Origin: Paragemmobacter straminiformis
GTDB taxonomy: Bacteria; Pseudomonadota; Alphaproteobacteria; Rhodobacterales; Rhodobacteraceae
Length of the DNA stretch: 64,000 bases
Assembly: GCF_014243445.1 (NCBI RefSeq)
Contig: NZ_JACLQD010000006.1
Location: forward strand, 62,001 to 126,000
Reading direction: 5' to 3'
Positions within the stretch are counted from its first letter, which is position 1. The number at the start of each line of letters is the position of its first letter. Shown piece after piece: positions 23,993 through 32,595 of the stretch. The notes under the pieces are model-generated. The model ran no database searches. It was not told where the DNA came from and was given only the letters and a program-made list of their open reading frames with translations. A program made the position numbers and the translations under genes.

Positions 23993-25210
23993 GTCCAATG
24001 CGGCGACCAGTCGCGCCACGTCATCGGCGGTGGTGTAATGGGTGGCGCTCAGCCGCAGCACCCCGCGCGCAAGATCGACCCCCATCGCCTGCAAGGGCCG
24101 CACCGCGTAGAAATCCCCCGCCCAGCAGGCGATGCCGCGCTGGCCCAGCGCCTCCGAGACCGGCTCGGCCGCGCGGTCCAGCGCCACGGCGACCGTGGGC
24201 GCCCGCTTGCCCGCATCGCGCGGCCCGATCAGCCGCAGGTCATTGCGCGCCGCCAGATAGGCAACCAGCGGCGCGATCACCGCCACCTCCTGCGCCCGCA
24301 TCAGGTCATGCACCCCGCGATTGCGCGCCGCCGCATCCCCCGTCACCCCGTGATGCGCGGCAAGGGCATCGACATAATCCGCCATCCCCGCACAGGCCGC
24401 GATCTGGGCATGGTCCGGCCCCGCAGGGGTAAAGCGTTTGTACAGGCTTCCCGCGTTGAAATAGTGGCACTGCGCGGGCAGCTCCATCCCCCATTCCTCG
24501 CGGATCACCATGATCCCCTGATGCGGCCCATAGGTCTTGTAGGCCGAAAACAGGTAGACATCGCATCCCAGCGCCGGAACATCCGGAAAGCCGTGCGGCG
24601 CATAGCTCACCCCGTCCACCACCGTCCGCGCCCCCGCCGCCCGCGCGACGGCGCAGATCGCGGCCACATCGTTGATCTCGGCCACCACGTTCGAGCAATG
24701 CGGGAAACAGACGACCCGCACCTTGCCATCGGCCAGCAACCCGCGCAGATCCGCAATGTCGAGCGCCCCCGTCTGCGGGTCGAGCTTCCATTCCCGAACC
24801 TCGATCCCCTCGTCGGCCAAACGCCGCCACACGCCGGAATTGGCCTCGTGGTCCTGATTGGTGACCACGATCGCGCCATCCGTCCCGCGCAGCCACTGCC
24901 GCACGGCCTGCGCCAGAACATAGGTGTTGGCGCTGGTCGAGGGGCCGAAGGACACTTCCTTGCCCGCCACGGCCATCATCGCCCCCAGCCGCGCCCGCGC
25001 CTCGTCCATCTCGGCCCCGCCCGCCTGCGCGGCGGGATAGGGCCCGTAGGGCTGCACCTTCCGCTCGGTATAGAACCTGTGCAACCGGTCCACGACCTGA
25101 CGGCACGGGTAAGACCCGCCCGCATTCTCGAAAAACGCGTGCCCTGCGGTCAAAGGCTCGGCAAAGGCCGGAAACTGCGCACGCACAAAGCTCATATCCA
25201 ACTGGGTCAT
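23981..25210 (-). CDS. Class V aminotransferase / cysteine desulfurase-like PLP enzyme
   Basis: A 409-residue fold-type I PLP enzyme of the class V (NifS/CsdA-like) family. Recognisable parts are the N-terminal FFENAGGSYPC, FGPSTSANTYVLA near 90, QDHEANSGVWRR near 120 with the PLP-stacking histidine, and the Schiff-base lysine in FSAYKTYGPHQG near 225. It lacks an obvious mobile catalytic-cysteine loop of the SufS/IscS type, so it may be a lyase or transaminase rather than a sulfur donor. The start at 25210 is chosen over upstream methionines by the family start. It stands alone, divergent to the MBL-fold gene. Confidence 0.83.
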   Translation of the reverse strand: MTQLDMSFVRAQFPAFAEPLTAGHAFFENAGGSYPCRQVVDRLHRFYTERKVQPYGPYPAAQAGGAEMDEARARLGAMMAVAGKEVSFGPSTSANTYVLAQAVRQWLRGTDGAIVVTNQDHEANSGVWRRLADEGIEVREWKLDPQTGALDIADLRGLLADGKVRVVCFPHCSNVVAEINDVAAICAVARAAGARTVVDGVSYAPHGFPDVPALGCDVYLFSAYKTYGPHQGIMVIREEWGMELPAQCHYFNAGSLYKRFTPAGPDHAQIAACAGMADYVDALAAHHGVTGDAAARNRGVHDLMRAQEVAVIAPLVAYLAARNDLRLIGPRDAGKRAPTVAVALDRAAEPVSEALGQRGIACWAGDFYAVRPLQAMGVDLARGVLRLSATHYTTADDVARLVAALDEVL

Positions 25211-25381
25211 CGACAAGGCTCCCTCTCCGTCGCCCCGATTGATGGAACGGATCACGCGCCCCCGCAAGCAGCCTCGCCTGACGCAGCCGTGAATTCGCAG
25301 CCCCGCCGATCCGTGCCACCATCGCTCCGACCTGCCCCGCCCAGACCCGCCCCGCCTAGACCCGCGTCAAAGGGATATGCC

Positions 25382-26209
25382 ATGCATCCGACCCTGCCTT
25401 GCCTGACCGCCAGCCTGCTTTGCCTTGCCACAGCCCTGCCGCTTGCCGCGAACGAGACGCGCAAACCCTCCAACTGCTTCGCTCTGGCACAGGGCAGCGG
25501 CAGCGCGCGCCTCCTGCCCGCCGCCTTCGGCGACCCGGTCGATGCCGACCATGTCCGCATCCATTTCATCAACCACGCCGAATTCGCGATCGAATCGAAC
25601 GGCACGACCGCGGTTACCGACTACACGGGCTTTCTCGGCAATCCCGATGTGGTTCCCGATGTCGTCACCATGAACAACGCCCATTCCAGCCACTGGACCG
25701 ACACCCCCGACCCGCGCATCCCCCATGTGCTGAAGGGCTGGCCGCAAGACGGCCTGCCCGCGCGGCATGACCTCGACCTCGGCGCGATGCTGGTGCGCAA
25801 CGTCACCACCGACACCCGTGGCCGCTTCGGCGAGGGCGCCTTGGCCGACGGCAATTCCATCTTCATCTTCGAGGCGGGCGGCCTTTGCATCGGCCATCTG
25901 GGCCACCTGCACCAGATCCCCGACGATGCCCAATACGCCGCCATCGGCCGCCTCGATGTGGTCATGGTCCCGGTCGACGGCGGCTTTACCATGTCGACCG
26001 GGGCGATGCTCGACGTGGTCGACCGGTTGCAGGCCCGCGTCATCCTGCCTATGCACTGGTTCTCGGGCGCCTCGCTGCAAAGCTTCCTCGCGGCGGCGGG
26101 CGGGCGCTACCCCGTGGTGGAAACCGGCGGGCCGGAAATCGAGCTGTCGCAAGCCGACCTGCCCGCCGCGCCGACCATCCTGCTGCTTGACCCCGCGCCC
26201 CTGCCCTGA
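25382..26209 (+). CDS. Exported MBL-fold metallo-hydrolase-like protein
   Basis: A 275-residue protein with a signal peptide (residues 1-23, LATALPLAANE boundary), so periplasmic. The body resembles UlaG-type metallo-beta-lactamase folds: HFINHAEFAIES, TDYTGFLG, then NNAHSSHW where the usual THxHxDH motif would be, IGHLGHLHQIP and the C-terminal PMHWF. The first histidine and the aspartate of the canonical motif are replaced, so metal binding may be altered. It is followed after 64 bases by the FAD dehydrogenase gene on the same strand. Function is not assignable from sequence. Confidence 0.75.
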   Translation: MHPTLPCLTASLLCLATALPLAANETRKPSNCFALAQGSGSARLLPAAFGDPVDADHVRIHFINHAEFAIESNGTTAVTDYTGFLGNPDVVPDVVTMNNAHSSHWTDTPDPRIPHVLKGWPQDGLPARHDLDLGAMLVRNVTTDTRGRFGEGALADGNSIFIFEAGGLCIGHLGHLHQIPDDAQYAAIGRLDVVMVPVDGGFTMSTGAMLDVVDRLQARVILPMHWFSGASLQSFLAAAGGRYPVVETGGPEIELSQADLPAAPTILLLDPAPLP

Positions 26210-26273
26210 CGGTCTTTCCCCCGCCTGCGCCCCGCGCTATGTGGTCGCGACACAGCCACCCAAGGGGCACCCC

Positions 26274-27686
26274 ATGCTGAACGCCGCCGACGACGCCTTT
26301 CTTGCCACACTCGGCGCGAAATTGCCCCACGGCACCCTCCGGCCCGTCGACGCCCGCTACTTGACCGAACCGCGCGGCCGCTGGCATGGCCTTGGCGCCG
26401 CGGTCGCCCTGCCCCGCACGACCGCCGAGGTCGCAACCATCGTCGCCGCCTGCAACGACGCCCGCGTCGGCCTTGTCGCATGGGGCGGCGGCACCGGCCT
26501 CGTCGGCGGCCAGTTGCAGCCCTCCGGCCCCGCGCCGCTGATCCTGTCGCTCGAACGCATGACCGCCACGCGCGGCCTCTACCCGACCGAAGCCGTCCTG
26601 ACCGTCGAGGCGGGCGCGATCCTCAGCGACGTCCAGTCCCGCGCGGCCGAGGCGGGCTTTCTCTTCCCCCTCTCGCTCGCCTCCGAAGGCAGCGCCCGCA
26701 TCGGCGGCCTTCTGGCCTGCAACGCGGGCGGGCTGAACGTGCTGCGCTACGGCAATGCCCGCGACCTCGTCCTCGGGGTCGAGGCGGTGATGGCCGACGG
26801 CACGGTGTTCAACGGTCTCAAGCGCCTTCGCAAGGACAACACCGGATATGACCTGCGCCACCTTCTCATCGGCTCCGAAGGCACGCTCGGCATCATCACC
26901 GCCGCCTCGCTGCGCCTTTTCCCGCGCCCCGCGACGGCCCTGACCGCCCTTCTGGTCACCCCCTCGCCCGACACCGCGCTGCGGCTGCTCACCCTGTCGC
27001 AAAACCTCCTGCCCGGCATGATCTCGGCCTTCGAGCTGATCCACCGCACCGGCTTCGACTTCCTCGCCGAAACCATGCCGCAGATCACCTGCCCCCTGCC
27101 CGAAGTGCCGGAATGGTCGATCCTGATCGAACTCGGCCTGCCCGCAGGGCTTGACGGCGAAACCCTCATGGCCACGCTCTACGGCGAAGCCGACGAGGCG
27201 GGGCTCGTCACCGATGGCGTGATCGCGACCTCGGGCCAGCAATCGGCCCAGCTGTGGCAGATCCGCGAGATGATCCCCGAAGCCAACCGCCACATCGGCG
27301 CGGTCTCCTCGCATGACATCTCGCTCCCGCTCTCGGCCATTCCCGATTTCATCGCCAAGGCCCCCGCCGAACTGGCCCGGATCGACCGCTTCCGCGTCAA
27401 CTGCTTCGGGCATCTGGGCGATGGCAACCTGCACTACAACGTCTTTCCCGAACGCGGCCACAAGGCAAGCGAACACGAAGCGCAGCGCGATGCGGTCAAA
27501 ACCGCGATCCACGATCTGGTCGACAGCATGGGCGGGTCGGTCAGCGCCGAACACGGCATCGGGCGGCTCAAGGTGAAAGACCTCGAAACCTATGGCGATC
27601 CCGCCAAGCTCGCCGCCATGCGCGCGATCAAGACGGCACTCGACCCCAACGGCATCCTGAACCCCGGCGCGGTTCTGCGCGCCTGA
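26274..27686 (+). CDS. FAD-binding D-2-hydroxyacid dehydrogenase (GlcD / D-2-hydroxyglutarate type)
   Basis: A 470-residue flavoprotein of the FAD_binding_4 plus FAD-oxidase C-terminal family. The FAD-binding PCMH domain covers about 35-215 (VAWGGGTGLVGG at about 65-76, SLASEGSARIGG near 138), and the C-terminal domain includes the substrate/metal site NCFGHLGDGNLHYN near 378-391 and AEHGIGRLK near 428. Members oxidise D-lactate, glycolate or D-2-hydroxyglutarate and pass electrons to a quinone or electron-transfer flavoprotein. The start has AGGGG upstream. It is convergent with the tmRNA gene. Confidence 0.88.
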   Translation: MLNAADDAFLATLGAKLPHGTLRPVDARYLTEPRGRWHGLGAAVALPRTTAEVATIVAACNDARVGLVAWGGGTGLVGGQLQPSGPAPLILSLERMTATRGLYPTEAVLTVEAGAILSDVQSRAAEAGFLFPLSLASEGSARIGGLLACNAGGLNVLRYGNARDLVLGVEAVMADGTVFNGLKRLRKDNTGYDLRHLLIGSEGTLGIITAASLRLFPRPATALTALLVTPSPDTALRLLTLSQNLLPGMISAFELIHRTGFDFLAETMPQITCPLPEVPEWSILIELGLPAGLDGETLMATLYGEADEAGLVTDGVIATSGQQSAQLWQIREMIPEANRHIGAVSSHDISLPLSAIPDFIAKAPAELARIDRFRVNCFGHLGDGNLHYNVFPERGHKASEHEAQRDAVKTAIHDLVDSMGGSVSAEHGIGRLKVKDLETYGDPAKLAAMRAIKTALDPNGILNPGAVLRA

Positions 27687-27713
27687 TTGTCCTGCGAAAC
27701 ATCCCGGCAAGGA

Positions 27714-27774
27714 CGTTTCCGCGAAACGCCCCCCGCCCCGATCCTTCGCAGCCCGATCCTTCGCAGAAGGATCG
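27714..27774. repeat. Cluster of short inverted repeats with CGC/GCA loops
   Basis: CGTTTC-CGC-GAAACG (27714-27728) and CGATCCTTC-GCA-GAAGGATCG (27754-27774), with the left arm CGATCCTTCGCAG also repeated at 27739-27751. They lie in the 140-bp gap between the FAD dehydrogenase stop and the 3' side of the convergent tmRNA gene, so they could terminate either transcript. The larger hairpin matches the one at 4610 in form. Confidence 0.65.
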
Positions 27775-27825
27775 CAGACAGGAATAGTCGCAGAAAATTC
27801 CTGTGACTGGCGTCGGGAAAGAAAG

Positions 27826-28144
27826 GAAGTGCAGGTTTCTGTTGCCAGGTACCTGCGAACCCCGCCTTACGCGGCTAAGCGCAAGGACTTAGGTTTGATA
27901 TTGCGAGCCGCTTACGCGGCCAGCGCCATCGGAGCACGGTTGTCATTGGCAACTGTGATCTTGGACCGATAACGGTGGTACCTCACCGGGTAAAAGCTGG
28001 CCTCTTTGAACGTTCGTCGATCCTATTTCGACCCCAGACCCCCGCAATGACCGGGTGAATTGGTGGAGTCGCCGGGTACCGCCCCCGGGTCCGAGCCGTC
28101 TATTACAGGTGCGTTTATCACCATAGTCCGGGTTGCCCCGAACA
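27826..28144 (-). ncRNA. ssrA: tmRNA, permuted two-piece alphaproteobacterial form
   Basis: Reads on the minus strand. The acceptor piece runs from about 28144 to 28061 and ends GACTCC-ACCA; after an 18-base intervening segment the coding piece starts at about 28042 with GGGGTCTGGGGTCGAAATAG. GGGGTC pairs with GACTCC to form the acceptor stem (one G-U pair). The tag reading frame at 27950-27912 encodes ANDNRAPMALAA and stop, ending in the LAA-type degron. tmRNA with SmpB rescues stalled ribosomes. The order (3' piece first) is the circular permutation known for alphaproteobacteria. The 3' end of the coding piece (near 27826) is approximate. Confidence 0.95.
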
Positions 28145-28150
28145 GGGTGG

Positions 28151-28179
28151 AATATAGGCAAGCCCCCCCGCCCCCGCAA
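28151..28179 (-). promoter_or_regulatory. tmRNA promoter
   Basis: On the minus strand: TTGCGG (28174-28179), 17-bp spacer, TATATT (28151-28156). It lies seven bases before the expected 5' end of the acceptor piece. Confidence 0.8.
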
Positions 28180-28193
28180 GGGCGCATCGCGGC

Positions 28194-28224
28194 AAAAGAA
28201 AACGCCCGGCATCGCTGCCGGGCG
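28194..28224 (-). terminator. Intrinsic terminator of the PotD-like gene
   Basis: CGCCCGGCA-GCGA-TGCCGGGCG, a perfect 9-bp stem with 4-nt loop, followed on the minus strand by TTTTCTTTT. It lies 33 bases after the binding-protein stop and separates it from the tmRNA promoter. Confidence 0.93.
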
Positions 28225-28256
28225 CGTCCAACAAGACAGGATCGCTACAGGCGCGA

Positions 28257-29309
28257 TCAGAAGCCCGCTTTGATATTCTCGAATTCCTCGATCATCTTCT
28301 CGCGGAACTCGGGCGACACCGGGGTCTGCGCCAGCAGCGTGCCCTCGACCGGGTCGATGAAGGCCGCCTTCTGGTCGGCTTCGGGAATCTCCTTCAGCGC
28401 GGCATCGTTGGAAATCGCATAGCCGATCGCATCCAGAATCGCCTTGGCCGAGCTGTGTTCGAGGAAGCTGTTCATGAAGTCATAGGCCTTCTCCTCGCTG
28501 CCGGGCGCGTCCTTCATGTTGACATAGCCACAATACCACGTGGTCACGCCTTCCTTCGGGGTGCGGTTGAAGCCGACGGGGAAACCCTCGTCCTGCAACA
28601 GCGCGACACCGTCGTTCCACGACCAGCTCACCAGCACCTCGCCCGTCGCCATCAACTGGCTCATCTCGGCCGGATCGGCCCAATAGGCCCGCACATTCGG
28701 ATGCACCGAACGCAGCCAGTCCGCCGCCGCCTGGAACTGCTCGTCCGTCACATTGTCCCACGAGGTCACGCCCGTCGCCAGAAAGGCCAGCGACCAGATG
28801 TCGTCGGCGCTGTCAGGCAGCGAGATGCGGCCCGCATATTTCGGATCGGTGAACACCGAAAGCGAGGCGACATCCGCCTCGGGCACTTCCTTGGTGTTAT
28901 AGGCAATGGCGGTATAGGCGTAATCCGTCGGAATGAACCACACGCCGCCGTCATCCTTCACCACCGGGCTGTCCAGCAACGCGGGTTTGATATTGGCGAA
29001 TTCCGGAATCTTCGACACATCCCACGGCTCGATCAGCCCCGCCGCCTTGTAGCGCGGCAGGCTCGCCACGCAGGGATGCGCCAGATCCGCCTTGAAACCC
29101 GAACTCACCTTCTGGAAAGCCTCGTCGTCATCGCCGAAAAAGGCATAGGTCGGACGGTCGCCGTTCTTGGCGGCATAGGCCGTGGTCAGCCCTTCGATGT
29201 CCCATCCCGCCCAGTCGAACACGGTCAACTCGGGATCGGCCGCAAAGACCGCCGACGAAAGGCCCATCACGGCCGCAGCGGAAAGTATGAACGGGGTAGT
29301 GCGGATCAT
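28257..29309 (-). CDS. ABC transporter substrate-binding protein, PotD-like (polyamine/opine type)
   Basis: A 350-residue periplasmic binding protein. Residues 1-23 are a signal peptide (AAAVMGLSSAVFA); the mature part begins DPELTVFDWAGWD and has the PotD-family features YKAAGLIEPWDVSKIP, FIPTDYAYTAIAYN and VSWSWNDG. The start at 29309 has GAGAGGAC about eight bases upstream. No ATPase or permease gene is adjacent and it has its own terminator, so it is an orphan binding protein that must use a transporter encoded elsewhere. A polyamine ligand is only a family-based guess. Confidence 0.88.
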   Translation of the reverse strand: MIRTTPFILSAAAVMGLSSAVFAADPELTVFDWAGWDIEGLTTAYAAKNGDRPTYAFFGDDDEAFQKVSSGFKADLAHPCVASLPRYKAAGLIEPWDVSKIPEFANIKPALLDSPVVKDDGGVWFIPTDYAYTAIAYNTKEVPEADVASLSVFTDPKYAGRISLPDSADDIWSLAFLATGVTSWDNVTDEQFQAAADWLRSVHPNVRAYWADPAEMSQLMATGEVLVSWSWNDGVALLQDEGFPVGFNRTPKEGVTTWYCGYVNMKDAPGSEEKAYDFMNSFLEHSSAKAILDAIGYAISNDAALKEIPEADQKAAFIDPVEGTLLAQTPVSPEFREKMIEEFENIKAGF

Positions 29310-29547
29310 TTTTTTGTCCTCTCTGTCTGGCGCCGGCCTTCGTCCCCACGAAAGGCCGGACACGCGCAAAAGCTAGATTAGCGCAGGTGCTGTCTCAAGC
29401 AGATATTGCAATCCGCCCCGTTGTCACGTCACGTCAAGCAAGAAACCGGATACGCCGCGCAAGCGACCAAAGCCGCCATCTCCTGCCCAATCCTTCGGCA
29501 GTACGGCAACGGTCCGCTTCGCGGCACGAACGCATAAGGAAGACCAG

Positions 29548-30537
29548 ATGTTCCGCGCCCTCGTCGTCGAAAAGGATGACACCAACACCACCTCCGCCTC
29601 GGTGCAAAACCTCGACGAAAGCCGCCTTCCCGCCGGCGACGTGACCGTTGCGGTCGAATATTCGACCCTCAACTACAAGGACGGTCTCTGCATCGGTCCG
29701 GGGGGCGGCATGGTGCGCAGCTATCCGCATGTCCCCGGCATCGACTTCGCAGGCAAGGTCATCGCCTCGTCCGACCCCCGCTACCGGTCGGGCGACCGCG
29801 TGGTGCTGACGGGCTGGCGCGTGGGCGAGACGTGGTGGGGCGGCTATGCCGAAAAGGCCTGCGTCAAGGCCGACTGGCTGGTGCCCCTGCCCGATGCCAT
29901 CTCGACCCGTGACGCCATGGCCATCGGCACCGCGGGCTTCACCGCCATGCTCGCCCTGATGGCCCTCGAAGCCCACGGCCTGACCCCCGAACAGGGCGAG
30001 GTGCTGGTCACCGGTGCCGCGGGCGGCGTGGGCTCGGTCGCCACCGCCCTTCTTGCCGCGAACGGCTATCAGGTCGCCGCCGTCACCGGCCGCCCGGAAA
30101 CCGAAGCCTACCTGCGCGACCTCGGGGCCAGCCGCATCGTCCCCCGCGCCGACCTTGCCGAGACGGTGAAGAAACCGCTCGAATCCGAAATCTGGGCCGG
30201 CGCCATCGACAACGCGGGCGGCCCGATGCTCGCCCGCCTTCTGGGCCAGATGAAATCCGACGCCTCGGTCGCCGCCGTGGGCCTGGCCGCCAGCGCCGAC
30301 CTTCCCGCCAAGGTCACGCCCTTCATCCTGCGCGGCGTGAACCTTCTGGGCATCAACTCGGTCACCGTTCCCTTCGCCAGACGGGTCGAGGCATGGAACC
30401 GCCTCGCCGCCGAACTGCCGATGGAGAAACTCCACGCCATGATCCACCCCGCCACCCTGTCGGACCTGCCCGCCCTCGGCGCGGCAATCCTGCGCGGCGA
30501 GGTGCAGGGCCGCGTCGTCGTGGACGTCAACGCCTGA
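29548..30537 (+). CDS. acuI: Acrylyl-CoA reductase AcuI-type MDR oxidoreductase
   Basis: A 329-residue zinc-free quinone-oxidoreductase-like (MDR) protein. The N-terminal half holds NYKDGLCIGPGG and the family signature FAGKVIASSDPRYRSGDRV; the Rossmann motif is LVTGAAGGVGSVA at about 150-162. This pattern matches YhdH/AcuI, which reduces acryloyl-CoA to propionyl-CoA with NADPH in 3-hydroxypropionate and DMSP metabolism. It stands alone, divergent to the binding-protein gene across a 238-bp gap and not beside DMSP genes, so a general role in removing toxic acryloyl-CoA is likely. Confidence 0.88.
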   Translation: MFRALVVEKDDTNTTSASVQNLDESRLPAGDVTVAVEYSTLNYKDGLCIGPGGGMVRSYPHVPGIDFAGKVIASSDPRYRSGDRVVLTGWRVGETWWGGYAEKACVKADWLVPLPDAISTRDAMAIGTAGFTAMLALMALEAHGLTPEQGEVLVTGAAGGVGSVATALLAANGYQVAAVTGRPETEAYLRDLGASRIVPRADLAETVKKPLESEIWAGAIDNAGGPMLARLLGQMKSDASVAAVGLAASADLPAKVTPFILRGVNLLGINSVTVPFARRVEAWNRLAAELPMEKLHAMIHPATLSDLPALGAAILRGEVQGRVVVDVNA

Positions 30538-30562
30538 ACGTCCCGCAGGCGGACAGGCCGGT

Positions 30563-30617
30563 GAGGGTTTTCCACCCTCCCCGGACCCCTCCCGAGGATA
30601 TTTGACGCAAGAGGAAG
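30563..30617 (+). repeat. 3'-end element, copy 3 (after acuI)
   Basis: Hairpin GAGGGT-loop-ACCCTC (30563-30579), then CCCTCCCGAGGATATTT and GACGCAAGAGGAAG. It starts 25 bases after the acuI stop. Confidence 0.7.
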
Positions 30618-30673
30618 ACACAAAGCCCAGCCAAGCCGCAAAAGGCGGCGGCAGGCAGCGCCCCTCGTCCCGT

Positions 30674-30739
30674 TCCTCTTGCCGCAAATATCCTCGGGGG
30701 GTGGCGCCCGAAGGGCGCGAGGGGGGCAGACTGCCCCCC
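30674..30739 (-). repeat. 3'-end element, copy 4 (after the RimJ-like gene)
   Basis: On the minus strand: hairpin GGGGGGCAG/CTGCCCCCC (30720-30738), hairpin GCGCCC-TTC-GGGCGC, then CCCCCCGAGGATATTT and GCGGCAAGAGGAAC. It faces copy 3 across 57 bases, so the two convergent genes each end in their own element. Confidence 0.7.
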
Positions 30740-30751
30740 TACTTTCCCCGA

Positions 30752-31336
30752 TCAGCCCACATCCGTCCGGCCCCGCCGGTCGGTCCGCAGGCTTGCGTAA
30801 AGCACATGGTTGCGCCAGCGCCCCGCGATCTGCAGATAGCTCTGCGCCACGCCCTCGTACTTGAAGCCGCATTTCTCCAGCACCCCGCGCGAGGCCGCGT
30901 TTTCGGGCAGGCAGGCCGCTTCGATCCGGCTCAGGTCCATCACATTGAACGCGTGATGCACCACCCCCAGAATGGCTTCCTTCATATATCCGCGCCGCGA
31001 GAACGGCTCGCCGATCCAATAACCAAGCGTCCCCGATTGCGACGGCCCGCGGCGGATATTGTCCAGCGTGATCGCGCCCAGCAGCGCCTGATCCTCGCGC
31101 CGCACCAGCATCAGCGGCAGCGCCGTGCCCTGCCCTTCGGCCCGCGCCGCCCAATAGACGCGGTTGGTAAAGGACCGCCGCGTCAGATGGTCCTCGGACC
31201 ACAGCGGCTCCCAGGGCGTCAGAAAGGCCGCCGACTCCGCCCGCAGCAAGGCCCAGTCCTTCCAGTCGCCATGCAATGGCAAACGCAGCGTCATCCGCTC
31301 GGTTTCGATCCTGACCTTGCGGCGCAGTCCCAGCAT
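30752..31336 (-). CDS. GNAT acetyltransferase, RimJ/RimL type
   Basis: A 194-residue acetyltransferase. The family reads IETERMTLRLPLHGDW at the start, LGAITLDNIRRG in the core, and the acetyl-CoA loop GYWIGEPFSRRGYMKEA near 105-121, ending with ASRGVLEKCGFKYEG. This resembles RimJ, which acetylates the N-terminal alanine of ribosomal protein S5, but other targets are possible. Its start overlaps the M16 peptidase stop by one base (TGATG), so it is the last gene of the cta-thrC operon. Confidence 0.85.
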   Translation of the reverse strand: MLGLRRKVRIETERMTLRLPLHGDWKDWALLRAESAAFLTPWEPLWSEDHLTRRSFTNRVYWAARAEGQGTALPLMLVRREDQALLGAITLDNIRRGPSQSGTLGYWIGEPFSRRGYMKEAILGVVHHAFNVMDLSRIEAACLPENAASRGVLEKCGFKYEGVAQSYLQIAGRWRNHVLYASLRTDRRGRTDVG

Positions 31337-32595
31337 CAGGCGGCGAGCCTTGCGCGGATCGCCTCCAGCCCCGGCGCATCCGCGACAGGGCCGTAAAGCG
31401 CCACCGCCGATTTCGCCTGCGCCACCGTCTCGGCATAGGTCCGCGCCTCGGTCAGCCCGACGGCGTCGATCTTGGCCACCGTCTCCTCGATCCCCGGCAC
31501 GCGCCCCCAGATCGCAAGCAGCCGCGCATTGCGCTCGGCGCGGTTCGACGGGCTTTCAAGCCCCATCACCAGCCCCGCCTTGAGCTGCGCCTTGGCCCGC
31601 GCCACCTCGGCCTCGGTCATGTCATCGGCCGCGCGCTTCAACTCGTCCACCGTCAGGCCGACAAGATCCCCGATCTCGTCCTCGCTCGTGCCGGCATAGA
31701 CGGTGATCTGCCCCGTATCCTCATAGGCTCCCGACTGCGCAAAGATCGAGTAGCACAGCCCCCGCTCCTCGCGCACCTTCTGGAACAGGCGGCTCGACAT
31801 GCCCCCTCCCATCGCCGTGGCATAGACCTGTGCGGCATAGACATCCGGCGCGCGATACCCCGGCCCCTCGAAGGCCAGCGCGAAATGCACCTGTTCAAGG
31901 TCCTTGACCTCGCGCCGCTCGCCGCCCCCGAACACCGCCGCTTGCAGGCGCGCATCGCCCACCGGCTTCAGATGCCCGAACAGCTCTTCCGCCTGCGCCA
32001 CGATGCTGTCGTGATCGACCCCGCCCGCCGCGGCAAGGATCATCTGGTCCGGCCCGTAATGCTCGGCCACGAATTTCGTCAGGTCCTTGCGCGAAAAGGC
32101 CGAAACCCGCTCGCTCGGCCCAAGGATCGTGCGGCCGAAGGGCTGGTCCGGATAGGACACTTCCTGCAACCAGTCGAAGATGATGTCATCGGGCGTATCC
32201 AGCGCCTGCCCGATCTCTTGCAGGATCACATGCCGCTCGGTCTCGATCTCTTTCGGATCGAACACGGGGTTCAGCACGATATCGGCGATCACATCCAGCG
32301 CCAGCCGCACATCGGCCGACAGCACGCGGGCGTAATAGGCCGTCATCTCGCGGCTGGTATAGGCGTTGATATAGCCGCCCACATCCTCGATCTCTTCGGC
32401 GATCCGCAAGGCCGAGCGCCGCTTCGTCCCCTTGAACGCCATATGTTCAAGGAAATGCGCGATCCCGTTCTGCTCGGCCCGCTCGTGCCGCCCCCCCGCC
32501 GTGACCCAGACCCCGGCAGATGCCGACAAAAGCCCCGGCATGGATTCCGTCACGATGCGGAACCCGTTGGCAAGCGTGGTGATCCTCAGGCTCAA
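31336..32595 (-). CDS. M16 zinc peptidase (mitochondrial processing peptidase-like)
   Basis: A 419-residue protease of the pitrilysin/MPP-beta type. The inverted zinc motif HFLEH is at 47-51, with the distal glutamate about 75 residues later (ALDVIADIVLNPVFDPKEIETER). The start is TTG at 32595, overlapping the thrC stop (TTGA); the family's usual beginning, LTTLxNGFRIVTE, supports it and no ATG is available upstream. Bacterial members degrade or process peptides; the placement behind thrC is conserved in alphaproteobacteria. Confidence 0.9.
   Translation of the reverse strand: MSLRITTLANGFRIVTESMPGLLSASAGVWVTAGGRHERAEQNGIAHFLEHMAFKGTKRRSALRIAEEIEDVGGYINAYTSREMTAYYARVLSADVRLALDVIADIVLNPVFDPKEIETERHVILQEIGQALDTPDDIIFDWLQEVSYPDQPFGRTILGPSERVSAFSRKDLTKFVAEHYGPDQMILAAAGGVDHDSIVAQAEELFGHLKPVGDARLQAAVFGGGERREVKDLEQVHFALAFEGPGYRAPDVYAAQVYATAMGGGMSSRLFQKVREERGLCYSIFAQSGAYEDTGQITVYAGTSEDEIGDLVGLTVDELKRAADDMTEAEVARAKAQLKAGLVMGLESPSNRAERNARLLAIWGRVPGIEETVAKIDAVGLTEARTYAETVAQAKSAVALYGPVADAPGLEAIRARLAA

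Noticed and set aside
25399-25770. Extra coding frames inside the MBL-fold gene
   Set aside because: Overlapping alternative frames without signals; the exported MBL-fold frame has a signal peptide and family blocks.
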